Below are positions 44,081 through 54,539 of a stretch of DNA of 64,000 bases, one piece after another. Within the stretch, counting starts at the first letter, position 1. Each line of letters opens with the position of its first letter. Location of the stretch: the NCBI GenBank assembly GCA_963169105.1, contig OY720643.1:82009696-82073695 (forward strand), given 5' to 3'. Source of the DNA: Ceriagrion tenellum. Its lineage: Eukaryota > Arthropoda > Insecta > Odonata > Coenagrionidae. The position numbers were made by a program, and so were the translations under genes. The notes under the pieces were generated by a model. The model was not told where the DNA came from, did no database searches, and saw only the letters and a program-made list of their open reading frames with translations.

Positions 44081-46577
44081 TTTATGAAAGAGTCGACTCC
44101 ACCAGGTTATATCTAACAGTATTCATATCACTAAAAGTAATGTTACACCAGTGAATAACGTCAATGACGAAAACACAGATTTTTCTGATAACTCCGAGGA
44201 TTTCAATATTAAATTCTAATACAACATATTATCTCTAGAAGTACTTTTTTATCTATGATACAGCATTAATGGTTGTTTCATTTATTAAATACACAACTTA
44301 TTGTCGAACAAAGCTCCGCCACCTGGTTCTGGAACCATTTATAAAGCATGTATCCGTAGCAAAAGCTCAAACCAAAATGAATATCACAAGTAATTTCTCC
44401 GGTTACTTTCTATTAAATGCATGACTGTAGTTTATTGTTCCTTGTTACTCGTAGCAACGCCAATACATTTTAGCAACAATGCTAATTTGACGAGATTCTT
44501 AAATGATGAATATTCTTTAAATAGGCTGTGGCATTATCAGCAATTGTCTCGGCAATAATTGGACATTAGTGCCGTTAGGTTACACATATTCATTAAACCA
44601 TTAAATCAGATCATTCAATTCACGAGCCCTACTCTTGGAGCAGCACACGAATATTTAAATGCTTCAACAGCAAGTGTTGACATAGGCGATAGTAAATTGA
44701 TTTAACTCTTTAGTTAGCTACCAGTCTCCTTAAGTTTAAATTCTATCAAAAGCTAGATAATAGTATCCAAAATAAATTAAATACGACAAATGACGTAGAT
44801 ACCTTTGCAACTCAAGTAATAAAAAGGAAAAAAAGTGTATCAGATTCCAAAATTATTTTTCCAATGACATGTATGTAATGCAAATTAAAATAAATTCACT
44901 GAATCCAAAGCATAAAATCAACACTGAGGGCATGTTACGAGAAAAAAGCCACATAGTTGTAATAGCTCTTGCAGGAAAGAATGAATTTCAATTACTCATT
45001 CATTCCGGTTTCACAATACCTCTCAAATTACAAATATTGGGCACGAATGGTGACATAAATACTACAATTCTGATTCTCAGATCAACACGTCTCCTGCATT
45101 TTATTTCGTTTCGCATAAGCTAGGCAAATGATAGGAACAGTGGGATAATATTCCGATAAGAGCGGCTCAAACGGTCCACAAGTTAAGGCGAGGGACAATT
45201 TTAGAATGAGATTTCCCATTGTCGATGGGTTTCCAAACGAATTGACAAAATAGAACATAACAATCCTATTTTATTGCTTGCGGGGTATTCAAAAGCACGA
45301 ATGTGCAGATTATTTGAGATAAGGTGCAGTCACCTCATTGAAAAGAGAATAAGTTTCATTCCAGATGTGCAGTTTGATTATGTGACGGATCGATTTGAAC
45401 TGCTTCGATAAAGATCCACAGTTAAAAATGTCCATTCCCGTGAAATGACAGAGCAGAAAAAAAATATAAAGAGAAAACGTTTTATCCACAATCGGGATCT
45501 TTCCGAGTACACGCGATAATTTAACTTCTCCAGCCCACCTCGACGCAATGGAAATCCTTTCACGGGGATACAAATAACGAATTCATCTTTGTACTCCAGG
45601 TATTTGAACGTTTCCGTAGTTTTCACTGAAGTGAATAAAAATTTTACAATATTTTTGTATTCTTATTTCATGTAATATTGCTGTTGATAAAATAAAGGAC
45701 TTTTACTCTAGGATAGTTAACTAGGGTATCTTCCCAACGTCCCTCCACGCAGAAATATGATAACACTTGAGTAAAACAAAGAACTGAAACTGTAAATAAC
45801 ACCACTAATGGCCAGTTGCAGGAACAACGCATATGTATTCTATAAAGTCATGGGACCCCTAAGCCATGGCAACTATTCAATTAGTTTTGCTTATACATTC
45901 GATAAATTTATTAGTCTCATAACTTATGCCATGGAGTTCAGAGTTCCATAAGTAACCAAGATTGCGGATGCGCAATAAACCGCATGGAGACTAAATTACT
46001 TGATAAAATAGTTGTTTTGAGGAAAAAGACCAGTTTGCTTACTCTCAATGACTAAATATAGGTGCATTAGTATTTATTCATTGGCTAAACTTTCATAAAT
46101 TATATCCGGCGGTAGAAGATTAGATCATATATTTGAAGATATTAACTATTGTTAAATATATGGCCGATGTGTTCGTGCATCCCGAATATTTTGATGAGGT
46201 CCATAACTTTTTGGATCTCGTAAAGATTGATTCAATAACTAAATTCTCTTGCAATCGGCCATAAGACGACTGAAGATGGCTACTGATCAAAAAAATATTC
46301 AGTAAAAAATGGTAAAGTAATACATTTTTGAAAACGAAAGACCGCCGAGAATAAAAAGAACGAAAGATATTGTATATAAAAGAAGAATGAACGGTATTAT
46401 TCAGCTCGTACACAGGCCATGAAAATAGAGTGCAAACTATAGTAAAGTAATGGTCAAATAGAATTAGAAAAATGAAATATATTGTGAAAACCTAAGTTAT
46501 TGAAAGGCTGAAACGAATTATTAACCCCTCGGGAATTAAGGGGTGGAAATTAATGATTTTTTTTCATTCCTAACTAT
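44081..46577. other. No recognised feature
   Basis: AT-rich. Open frames (44869-45123 plus, 45310-45573 minus, 46120-46413 minus) lack recognisable domains. TTAACCCCTCGGGAATTAAG at 46518 forms a small hairpin only. Confidence 0.35.
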
Positions 46578-46640
46578 AACAAGTAGCTCCGGGAATCGAA
46601 CCATGAAGAATTAATATCTAGATACTACGTATCCTTCTAA
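46578..46640 (-). mobile_element. tRNA-like head (SINE or tRNA relic), minus strand
   Basis: The minus strand reads TACGTAGTATCTAGATATTA then ATGGTTCGATTCCCGGAGCT: an A-box-like start and a good B box (GGTTCGATTCC) spaced as in a tRNA. The acceptor ends do not pair convincingly, so it is not called a functional tRNA. Confidence 0.45.
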
Positions 46641-46657
46641 TTTGCCAAATTTACTAG

Positions 46658-46735
46658 GAAGCCTGGGTAGCGTAGTGATCTAATCATTGGCCCGGAAAGC
46701 CAAGAGTCCGAAGTTCGAATCATTATCCAGGCCAA
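46658..46735 (+). mobile_element. tRNA-like head (SINE or tRNA relic), plus strand
   Basis: GCCTGGGTAGCGTAGTGATC (A box), then CCCGGAAAGCC in the anticodon-arm position and GAAGTTCGAATCATT (B box), ending CCAGGCC, which can pair with the GCCTGG start. It is close to a tRNA fold but the B-box arm is mutated. It is the likely head of a SINE whose body is not recognisable, lying divergently next to the minus-strand head at 46578. Confidence 0.55.
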
Positions 46736-47552
46736 TTTTTTCTTACGGCAATTTCGACAAATATATGATGAAGAAAAATAAATTTAAGGTATCTGAGTTC
46801 GAGTTACTCTCAATAGTTCGGACGGAAGAAATTTCATTTATCCTCACCCCTTCACTCCCGTATGATTTAGTACCATTATTCTCGTCTTAAATGTCATTAA
46901 ACTTACAAGAAATAAAATCGACAACATGCAAAAATTTTTGCTTTTATATATGCATATTTCTAATGAGTACACGTGTGAAGATATTCACGCAAATCTGTTC
47001 AAAAACGAAAATCGCTCCTACCAGGATAGTTTGTAGGGTTGGTATCAGAGTAATTTCATGAAGAATGGAAAAGAAAAACCACATTTTCACACGTTTAAAG
47101 AAAGGATCAATGAGATCAGCGAAGTTTTATTGGTCTTGCGATATCATGTGCTTTACGTGTCTTTGAATCCCATCTTTTTCACCAAGGTACTCACATCCAA
47201 GCATGAACAATAAATTCAAACACCCACTTACAGCCCGCCTAGTAAGTTCATATCTTTCTTTTCTTTTTTGATTCGTCGTTGCATCTTTTCCAACCCTGTA
47301 GCTCACAAATGGTGTTTATACATCCAGAGAGAGTTCCTTCGTCTCCTTTCCTCTGGAGCCGCATAAGATTCCTTTGAATGGATGCTAGAGGAAAATGTCC
47401 TCGTGAGGACCTAAAAATCTTCGGATTGGACCAATCTCGAAAACGAAGAAAAGAACGAATGTAACGGGTATTATTTTCCAGTTTGGTCCTCGCTGAGCTT
47501 TTTTCGTCGCTACTGGGTTATGCATATGTTTTGCAGTGAGATCCTCCACGGT
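46736..47552. other. No recognised feature
   Basis: AT-rich then mixed; no supported feature. Confidence 0.4.
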
Positions 47553-47880
47553 AGGACGCCATGGATTGGATTGGATATTAAGGGGGGCGATCGACAGTTT
47601 AGGTCATTTGCGCCATAGAGGAAAGGTAAGGGAGGAAGGGTGGATAGAAAACTGGCGTTGGCATTAGCCTGCTCTTAACGAAAGTCGCCAAGGGGACCAC
47701 GGTTTAAAGCCTCATCCGACAGACGTAGTTCTGCACTTTAGATCTCTCCATAAGACACTGAAGTAGGGATCGGGTTATCTCTGAAAAACATCCTCCTCCA
47801 CAGGGATTGGAACCCTGGCCGACCGTATGGTTAGCCAGTACTCTAGCCACCACACCAACCCGATCCCCAGGACGCCATGG
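47553..47880 (-). mobile_element. tRNA-derived SINE, family S2, copy 2, with 12-bp target duplication
   Basis: The body 47565-47868 is flanked by AGGACGCCATGG at 47553-47564 and 47869-47880. On the minus strand it reads GGGATCGGGTTGGTGTGGTG (A box), CCAGGGTTCCAATCCCTG (B box), GTCGGATGAGGCTTTAAACC (core), CCTTGGCGACTTTCGTTAAG, TTACCTTTCCTCTATGGCGC, and a tail of ATATCCAATCCAAT. It matches copy 1 (14310-14619) throughout. The intact duplication argues that it is one of the younger insertions in the window. Confidence 0.92.
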
Positions 47881-47914
47881 TCTTCGCGCTCTTTCACGAG
47901 TGTGATTAGTCGAC

Positions 47915-48065
47915 GCTACGGGTGATTACCGTTTGATTGAGCTGACCACCAATTCCAGTGGGCCGGGTTCGAATACTCGCATGTTTAACCGTGAGATTTC
48001 GATCCCTCCTTGGGATCTGAGTGCAAAGCATTTAAAGCACACAGCACGCGATTCTCCTTGCTTTA
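47915..48065 (+). mobile_element. Possible tRNA-derived SINE, family S3
   Basis: GATTGAGCTGACCACCAATT precedes GGGCCGGGTTCGAATACTCG, a good B box, then TTAACCGTGAGATTTCGATC and CCTCCTTGGGATCTGAGTGC. The A box is weak. It begins about 35 bases after the family-S2 SINE. Only one copy is seen here, so the element borders are uncertain. Confidence 0.45.
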
Positions 48066-49094
48066 TATTGCATTCATTTAAATAGTCAATTGAGAGATTA
48101 CTGAGAGGTCAATCTCCGTACTGTCCTTCATTTTGTGTGACAGATATGAACGTGGTTTTGTATGCACCAGCGCGTCGCGTTCCCTTGAATGCCTTTAAGT
48201 TAAACGCACATAAGACGTCATTTATGACAAGACACCATATAAGGCGCCCTATCTGTTAATTTGTAATACTAACGGATGGAAAGAGTTTGATTTTCTATTT
48301 ACCTCGCTAGCAGCTTCTTATTGAAGAGCATAAGTTATCGTGGCATTCCTTTTGCGTTGATGAAAGTAGATGTCAAGGCTGAAACGATGCAAGCACAAGG
48401 GGATCCTAGATGAAAAAAGTGGGAAAGAGCAATCGAAACGGCTTTTTTTACAAAATCACTGAAGTAATTCTATTTTGTAGAGAAACCACAGGTTTTAGGG
48501 ACTTAAATAGGCACCATTTAAACAGAAATTAGCATGACTTAAGACTAAATTAAACAAAAGCATTATATATTAACCTCAAGAGATGTAAAGGAGATTTATT
48601 CTTGATGAAGAATACATTGAAGATACTTATGGTTAGCGGCGACGCCAAATTGAAAGTGAATGTACCCTGCGCGTCTTTTTGACTCGAATAGTGTGCTAGA
48701 TGTCCGAAGGGGTCAAGTACATTATTAAATACGATATTTAAATAAGAAACATAACTTCTCCTCTTGGATATGATGACACCATCCTTAAAAAAAAAGCTTA
48801 TCGCCAGATTTTAGCATAAAATAGCGAGCATGACGTTTTCTGACCGGGTGCAGCCAGGGTCGTGAGTTCAGTAAGGCAGGGAGGGAGGTTGGGCGCCAGT
48901 GCGAATTGAATGATAAGAAATCTTCCGCTCGCACTCGAAAGAGGTTAGGTAAAAGTAAAACAGGAGGAAAACTTTTACCCCACCTCAAACCTTCCCCTCC
49001 AAAACAGCAGCTAACTCCGCGGCTGTCTACGGAATAATAAAAGGAATAACAGCGGGCACACTACCGCGAAAGCATACGAAAGTTCCACGCTGGC
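48066..49094. other. No recognised feature
   Basis: AT-rich DNA. The open frame 48785-48988 (minus) is unsupported. Confidence 0.4.
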
Positions 49095-50085
49095 ATTGCA
49101 ACATCTACATCTACATACTACCCCGCGGCCGCCACACGGGCGTGTGGCAGGGTGCGGTAGGTCACCGGCCGTGTAAAGATGTAAAATTTTTGGAGGTGAA
49201 ATGGTGACACGTACTATGGAAGTGTATTTAGAGGAGCTCAGTTTTTATTGTGGTCGCTTATTGTGCGCTGAAAGAACCAGTTTTGGTACCTATCTGTTCG
49301 GCAGAGTATCTCTCTTATTTTATCGCATCTGTCAGACCTAGAAATGTAGTGAGGAGTCATGATAATCTTCTGTGTCGCTCTGAATCACACCAGGTCTGAA
49401 TATCCCGAGCAGCCTAAGCCTAGCGTGAAGCCTTCGAGTCTCTAGGGGCTCCCACCTTAATCCCTCTAACAGTGGTGCAACACTATCAACATGTTCGTTT
49501 GTAGCAGTTTTTAACGAAGCGTGCTGATTTTTTTTTTAATTTCGTTAATTTTTTTTCTTATATCTTTATAACCAGGGTTCCAAATGCTCGTGGCGTATTC
49601 GAGGTGTGGCCTAAGCAGAGCGAAGTAGCATCTCTCTTTTACTTTTGCATCCGAGGACCTTCCTATTATACGCTTAATAAAACCTAGTTCCTATAATTAT
49701 GTGCCGCATATGTTTTGCATGTATGTTCCCCATGATATACCTGAAGTTAAGATAATTCCAAGATATTTTACCGTATTTGAAGATTTTATGTTTACTCCAC
49801 CCACAGTATAGGTAAGGCATTTTTGTGATTAATTTCGCAGAAAGTGAACTGTGGTGCATTCGCTGATATTTAATTCTAACCCCCACTCCTGGCACTACGA
49901 ATGAACGTTGTTAAGGTCCAATTACAGAGATTCAAAGTCTGCGTCTTGGCTTATTTCACGGTAGATTACTGTATCGTCTGCAAATAATCTTAACTTACTA
50001 CTAATTCGAGAACTTAGTCATTAATATAAGTAATGAATAAATGAGGACCGATCACGCTTCCTTGAGGAAGCGTGAGTGCAGCTCG
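49095..50085 (-). pseudogene. LINE family L, copy 6 (motif B to 3' end)
   Basis: The longest minus-strand family-L copy. The 3' tail is at 49103-49121 (TAGATG repeat on the minus strand) next to the CGGCCGCCACACGGGCGTGT signature. Reading from 50085 downward: decayed VPQGSVIGPHLF (about 50045-50075), LRLFADDTV with both catalytic aspartates (about 49968-49992), the CQEWGLELN-type block (49880-49900), then the GVNIKSSNTVKYLGIIL-type block (about 49740-49800), the KERCYFALLRPHLEYATSIW-type block (about 49580-49640), and the C-terminal ISRSDRCDKIREI and FFPRTI-type segments to 49260. Stops and indels throughout; no endonuclease or ORF1. Confidence 0.85.
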
Positions 50086-50698
50086 ACGTAAAATGTAGCG
50101 AGGGGGCACGTGGAATCATCTGAAAACGCTTAGATCGTGTAATGAGATAAAACTACGAAAAAATCTGATCTAATTGAGGAGGATTCATTGAGGAGGTAAA
50201 AGAAGTTCAGAGGTTTAATTTCAGACGTTGCTCCCGGAATTCTTTTGATCATCCATCTTCTAGATATTCTATTACATAAAATTTTGGTGCATGTACTGTT
50301 TTACTTTAATATTCCGGACCACGTGTACCCTGTTCTTGTTACCTCTTCATTAATAAGTTTCTTTCTAATTCAGCTGACATGAAATTCACCTAGTTTATGG
50401 CTATATAATTATACTCTGAGATAAACCGAATGTTCATTTTCTCCACTCTTGATGGTCTCGAAACTTATCTTTTCATACGGTTTACACACATTGCTCTTCA
50501 TTAGCCTTCCAAGTTATTAGTCATCAGGATATGAAAACGAAATCTTTCAAGATCATGGTGATTTTTATCTGTGGACCCCTTGCCTATCTTTCAGTTATAT
50601 TTCAGAATTAAGCCACTTCAGGAAACAGGGGCAGTTATTTTTTTTATGTGGACTCGAGTAAAAATATAATTAAATGATATGAATTTTTTGTGGTTTTT
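50086..50698. other. Unassigned; right edge may be the 5' part of the interrupted family-L copy
   Basis: Only the last 20 bases or so (GTGGTTTTTAGCTCTGA) match family L upstream of motif B. The rest is unrecognised. Confidence 0.35.
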
Positions 50699-51368
50699 AG
50701 CTCTGACGGTGCTCAAGACTGCTGTGAACCTGTAAGGATAAGAATAAATGATGAAGAACTAGGACAAGTTATTGAATGCAGCTACTTGGGAAGTAAGATA
50801 ACAGAAGATGGAAGGAGTAAACGAGAAATTGTGAATAGAATACAACTAGCAAAAATAGCTTTCAATGATAAAAAGACTCTACTGACTTGTAAAAATGTTA
50901 GTTTGGAAGTAAGAAAGAGGGTTATGAAAGCTTATGTTTGGAGTGTGGCCCTTTACGGGAGTGAAAGTTGGACTATCGGGAAACATGAAAAGAGCAGATT
51001 AGAGGCCCTAGAAATGTGGTGCTATCGAAGGATGCAGAAAATCAGTTGGCGAGAAAGAATCACCAATGAGGAAGTGCTGAGAAGAGTACAAGAAAATAGA
51101 AGTCTCTGGAGACAGATACAGACAAGGAGACTTAAACTAATAGGTCACTTTCTACGATGCAATGATTTTATAAAATTAATAGCTGAAGGTTTTATTGAGG
51201 GGACAAATCGTAGAGGACGTCCTAGATGAAGCTATATGAAGCAGATCATCAATGACTCTGGATGCGTCTCATATGGTGAAATGAAGAGGAAAGCTGAGCA
51301 AAGAGCGGAATGGCGTGTTATTGCCAACCAACCCATGGGTTGATAACCGAAGAAGAAGAAGCTCTGAT
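50699..51368 (+). pseudogene. RTE-like LINE inserted into a family-L element, 8-bp target duplication
   Basis: The element spans 50707-51360 and is flanked by AGCTCTGA at 50699-50706 and 51361-51368. The open frame 50690-51229 (179 codons, the longest in the window) encodes PVRIRINDEELGQVIECSYL, GSKITEDGRSKREIVNRIQL, VRKRVMKAYVWSVALYGSES, WTIGKHEKSRLEALEMWCYR and RMQKISWRERITNEEVLRRV, then RRLKLIGHFLRCNDF and GTNRRGRPR; after a stop comes AEQRAEWRVIANQPMG. The 3' tail is a GAA repeat. This is the post-catalytic RT of an RTE-like LINE, 5'-truncated and relatively young. The first codons (VFSSD) belong to the host family-L element. The sequence is a different family from R and K. Confidence 0.92.
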
Positions 51369-51800
51369 ATGGTTGGATTCACATTTGGTGTTCCTCAAGT
51401 AAGTGTGATCGGCCCTCTAATATTCATTATTAATATAATGACATAGTTTTTCACAACTTATAGTGGGATTAAGGTGGGCGCCCCTAGAGTCTCTGAGGCT
51501 ACACGCAAGACTTAGCATGCTTTAGAAATACAGATCTGTTGTGTTTCAGAACGACATAGGGAATATTATTACGACGCCACATACATCTCTAGGTCGGACA
51601 AATGCGATAAAAGAGGATAGATACAATGCCGAACAAATAAATACAAAAACCCACGCACAATAGGCGACCACAATAAAAGCTGAGCTCCACTGAATACATG
51701 TCATATTTAAACCTCCCAAAACCTTTTTCCTTACGTCTATACACGGCTGGTGTCCTAATACTCCCTCCAACACGCCCATACGACGGCTCGCGTGCCCTTA
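51361..51800 (+). pseudogene. LINE family L, copy 7 (host of the RTE-like insertion)
   Basis: Resumes directly after the insertion with SSDMVGFTFGVPQVSVIGPL (RT motif B, about 51362-51422), then a large internal deletion jumps to WAPLESLRLHARLSML (about 51478-51525), VFQNDIGNI, ISRSDKCDK and the 3' UTR ending at the CATACGACGGCTCG signature (about 51790). The TAGATG tail is missing. The catalytic motif C and thumb are deleted. Confidence 0.85.
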
Positions 51801-52136
51801 TTTTTGTTTTCAACGATTGAAGAATTCTATCAGCAAAAGCATGATTTTTATAGCCATTTGGACAAAACGGTAGAACGTAGAATTTGGTTTGACTCTCACA
51901 GTCATCTTAGCCAGACGCGGTGGAGCCTCCACAATGTACATTTATCTATTAAACCGAAAATTAGTATGTTTGAAAGCTTTATCCTTTGAAGTTCCTAGAA
52001 GGATTTGAGTAATATTTGCGACTCATGTTCCTCACAACCCACCAGAGTTGGTTGTCAAAATGAGAAAAGCCCCAGGGCCTTGAAGGGATAGAAAAGGGTC
52101 ATCTGGTGACTGTATATAACACCGAAAAAGAAGCAA
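51801..52136. other. Mostly unassigned; possible short RT remnant at 52035-52130
   Basis: PPELVVKMRKAPGP (52035-52080) resembles the KAPGPDGI block found before RT motif A in many LINEs; it is short and isolated. Nothing else recognised. Confidence 0.3.
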
Positions 52137-52309
52137 TTGACTGTTTCTTTTTTCTAGATTTATTCCGCGATGTATGTTTTGTGAAAACAATATTTCGCTG
52201 GTCCTCCTGCCAGCTTCATCAGGTTTACTGAATTGATTTCATACTTAAGAAATCAGTTCAGTTAAAGTTAAGGGAATTAATTCCGAAAAAACGAAACAGT
52301 CAACACTGC
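52137..52309. repeat. Inverted repeat with hammerhead-like module
   Basis: The outer arms TTGACTGTTTCTTTTTT (52137-52153) and AAAAAACGAAACAGTCAA (52292-52309) face each other, as do the inner arms ACTGAATTGATTTC and GAAATCAGTTCAGT (52228-52263). The left half, on the minus strand, reads CTGATGA (52216-52222), one A, a perfect 5-bp stem GCTGG...CCAGC, then GAAAT (52192-52196) and further on GCGGAATAAA. The right half has a shortened counterpart (GGGAATTAATTCCGAAAA). Confidence 0.65.
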
Positions 52310-52469
52310 ATCCGCGGAAGCCTGCGAGCTACAGAAGCAATTGATGTGGTGTAGAGGTATCTGTTTTTGCCGCTATAAAAATATTTACGACTTGGAATCT
52401 ATAGTATCGGATGACGGATATGTTTTGAATTTAAGCATTCCAACTTATAGTTCACCTTGCATTCTTCTT

Positions 52470-52692
52470 CAAGGTGAAAAAACAAATACTGTGTTCAAAG
52501 AATATACTACTAGCCAGTACCACGAACGAGGAAAGAGTACATAAAAGTATTCGATTGGTGCTTGTCACTCAATGGATCGGATGTTCGGACAATTTGAAAA
52601 GCAGGCCAGAAATGATTAGAGGCATTCAAAACCTCGTGATGAAGGAGGATGCAGGAACGGAAATTGAATAGATAAAATATGAAATTAACCCT
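52470..52692 (+). pseudogene. RTE-like LINE, family R, copy 5, first half
   Basis: Starts near the GKKQILCSKNILLASTT block (matching the HLLCSKKIGLQTRK region of other copies), continues through WSVTQWIGCSDNLKSRPEMI, RGIQNLVMKEDAG and RKLNR-KYE, and stops at GATAAAATATGAAAT, exactly where other copies continue with the V-RRVEE-RTIW block. That block is found at 53187, so the element is split. Confidence 0.75.
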
Positions 52693-53186
52693 CCATGGAC
52701 GGAATTATGAAACATCAGCATGAAAAAATACGGCTACTGTATTAGTTTTGTAAAGTGCAATTCAAGCATTTTTCAAATAAAATTTATCTGATAATAACGT
52801 TTATTTTTAAGTGTGACATATTTGTATTGTATATATTTAATTTAAAATTATACTTTACATAATAATATTTACACAAGATATACTTCAACATTACCTTCAT
52901 AACGTACCTTTTATAAACTTTTCCAATTTTTTCTTCATATGGCACGTGAAACTTTTTATTTCAGAGCTCCACCTGGCACGCCACAATCAGTGAATACCGT
53001 CACACATTCATCTATTCAAAGTTTTTGGCAAACAGCCGAAAGATACGCAACTTTCCTCGCACTTAATTCGAAGCGTTACAATTCTGTCTAGAGCAGCAAT
53101 TAAATGGGGAATCCTCTTTGAAAGCAGATATTTCAATGATTTTCAAACGTAACAAACTTTACTCGCTCTTCCATAGAGATTTGACA
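52684..53186. mobile_element. Insertion of about 495 bp splitting family-R copy 5
   Basis: Inferred from the break in the family-R alignment. The left border is TTAACCCTCCATGGACGG, which resembles a piggyBac-type end, but the right border (ATATTTAGAAGGG) does not mirror it, so the class is open. The content is AT-rich, with several AATA-rich stretches and no protein. Confidence 0.5.
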
Positions 53187-53490
53187 TATTTAGAAGGGTA
53201 GAAGAGAGAAGGACCATGCGGAACACTGTACATAAAAAAATAACTAGAAGGGTAGGGCACAATCTGAGGCCAAATGTACAGGTGAAGAATGTAATTGGAG
53301 GAATATTAGACAAAAAAGGCCAAAGAGAAAAGTATCAACAGGAAGGAAAAGAGATATACACAGGCAAAACAAAGATAAAAGTACATAAGAGGTCCCACCA
53401 GGCAGTAAGCAAACGATCATCAGGTAGGAGAGGTTGAAGGGCTGCGATCAACCAATCTTAGGATTGAACGACTAATGACAATGTTAATGC
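53187..53490 (+). pseudogene. RTE-like LINE, family R, copy 5, second half
   Basis: Resumes with a RRVEERRTMRNTVHKKITRR-type block, VGHNLRPNVQVKNVIGGILD (53240-53310), then decayed KKGQREKYQQE and KTKIKVHKRSHQAVSKRSS (53340-53430), and ends GLKGCDQPILGLND with the TTAGGATTGAACGACTAATG signature at 53455-53480. Confidence 0.8.
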
Positions 53491-54539
53491 TTTGTATATA
53501 TTCCAAAAAAATTGAGTTTTTTCTCTAAAATGTTTCATATTTTTAAATAACACAACAATTAAGTCTTAATTCCAAACCCTAATTCTGTGAATAAATTCAT
53601 GACTAAATCTGAGCTCTTCTTAAATAGTTGGATGATATATGCTTGTGTGAGTGTGTTTACTTTTATACACGCCATTATTATTTTAGCACTGTGCACTGAG
53701 CACGGTAAATCTAACGTCATGATCATAAGCACCAGGCTAGCACTGGCATGTAGTGCCTGTTTTATAAATAAATAAAAAAATTCTACAAGTGTGAAAGCAA
53801 AGAAAGATAACGACGATGGTGACGCTACTTCTCAACTCATGCATATTCCTTGACAAGAAGAAGATGCCCCACGCCATTAACGCCTACAAGGTTAGTGAAA
53901 ACAACCTGTTACCACGTAGTCTCAGACAAATGACGGTAATCAATTGGAAAATACCATATTGATGAGATGGCTAAAAGACCTCTTAAGTTGCACCGCCTAA
54001 CGAGACTGCACTGGAGATATTTTCGGGGCGCAAACAAATGAAATGTACAATATATTCGATATAGTCAAATATTCATTCATTATAAATACGATTAAACAAA
54101 AAATATTATGGTAGAAATACCAGAAGCGAATAAATAACTGTGTAAACCCTTCCCGCATTAAAGTAAAAAGTAAGTAATAGCCAAAATGTTACGTACGTTA
54201 CGTACTTTCAAGTATGCACAAACCAACAACCGAAAAATCTATCCATATCCATAGCTGCAAAAATATAAATTTGAAATCTTAAAAAAATCGTCGTACATAA
54301 TGGTATTATTGGAAAAAAATTGAAGAAAATCGGAAATTCTGCACAAGAAAAACTGTTTTTTGCGTTCATAAAATACATTTCCATTTCAAACATCTGAAAT
54401 GATGTAAAATAAGCGTCCACAAAGGCAAAATATTCGAAATCTTAAGCTGAAATTTATTTAAAACGATGTGAAGTGACAAAAATCCAGTAAAATTACGATA
54501 AGTATGAAGAAATTAAAGTTTTGTGGTGCAATGCTGAAC
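53491..54539. other. No recognised feature
   Basis: AT-rich. Open frames 53587-53775 (plus) and 54208-54420 (minus) lack recognisable domains. Confidence 0.35.

Noticed and set aside
46518..46545. TTAACCCC...GGGG hairpin as a second piggyBac MITE
   Set aside because: The inverted repeat is only about 7 bases and there is no TTAA at the far side.
46658..46735. Functional tRNA gene
   Set aside because: The T-arm is mutated (GTTCGAATCATT does not close well), there is no clear anticodon arm, and a divergent SINE-like head lies next to it.
50056..50078. CACGCTTCC/GGAAGCGTG palindrome as an operator or regulatory site
   Set aside because: It falls in the RT motif-B coding segment (VPQGSV) of family-L copy 6 and arises from a small local rearrangement of that sequence.
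52684..53186. Complete piggyBac MITE
   Set aside because: Only the left border looks right; the right end has neither an inverted counterpart nor TTAA.
53805..53890. Small host exon ending in AAG|GTTAGTG
   Set aside because: The donor-like sequence is good, but the upstream frame is only about 25 codons, no acceptor or neighbouring exon is recognisable, and the protein is unknown.
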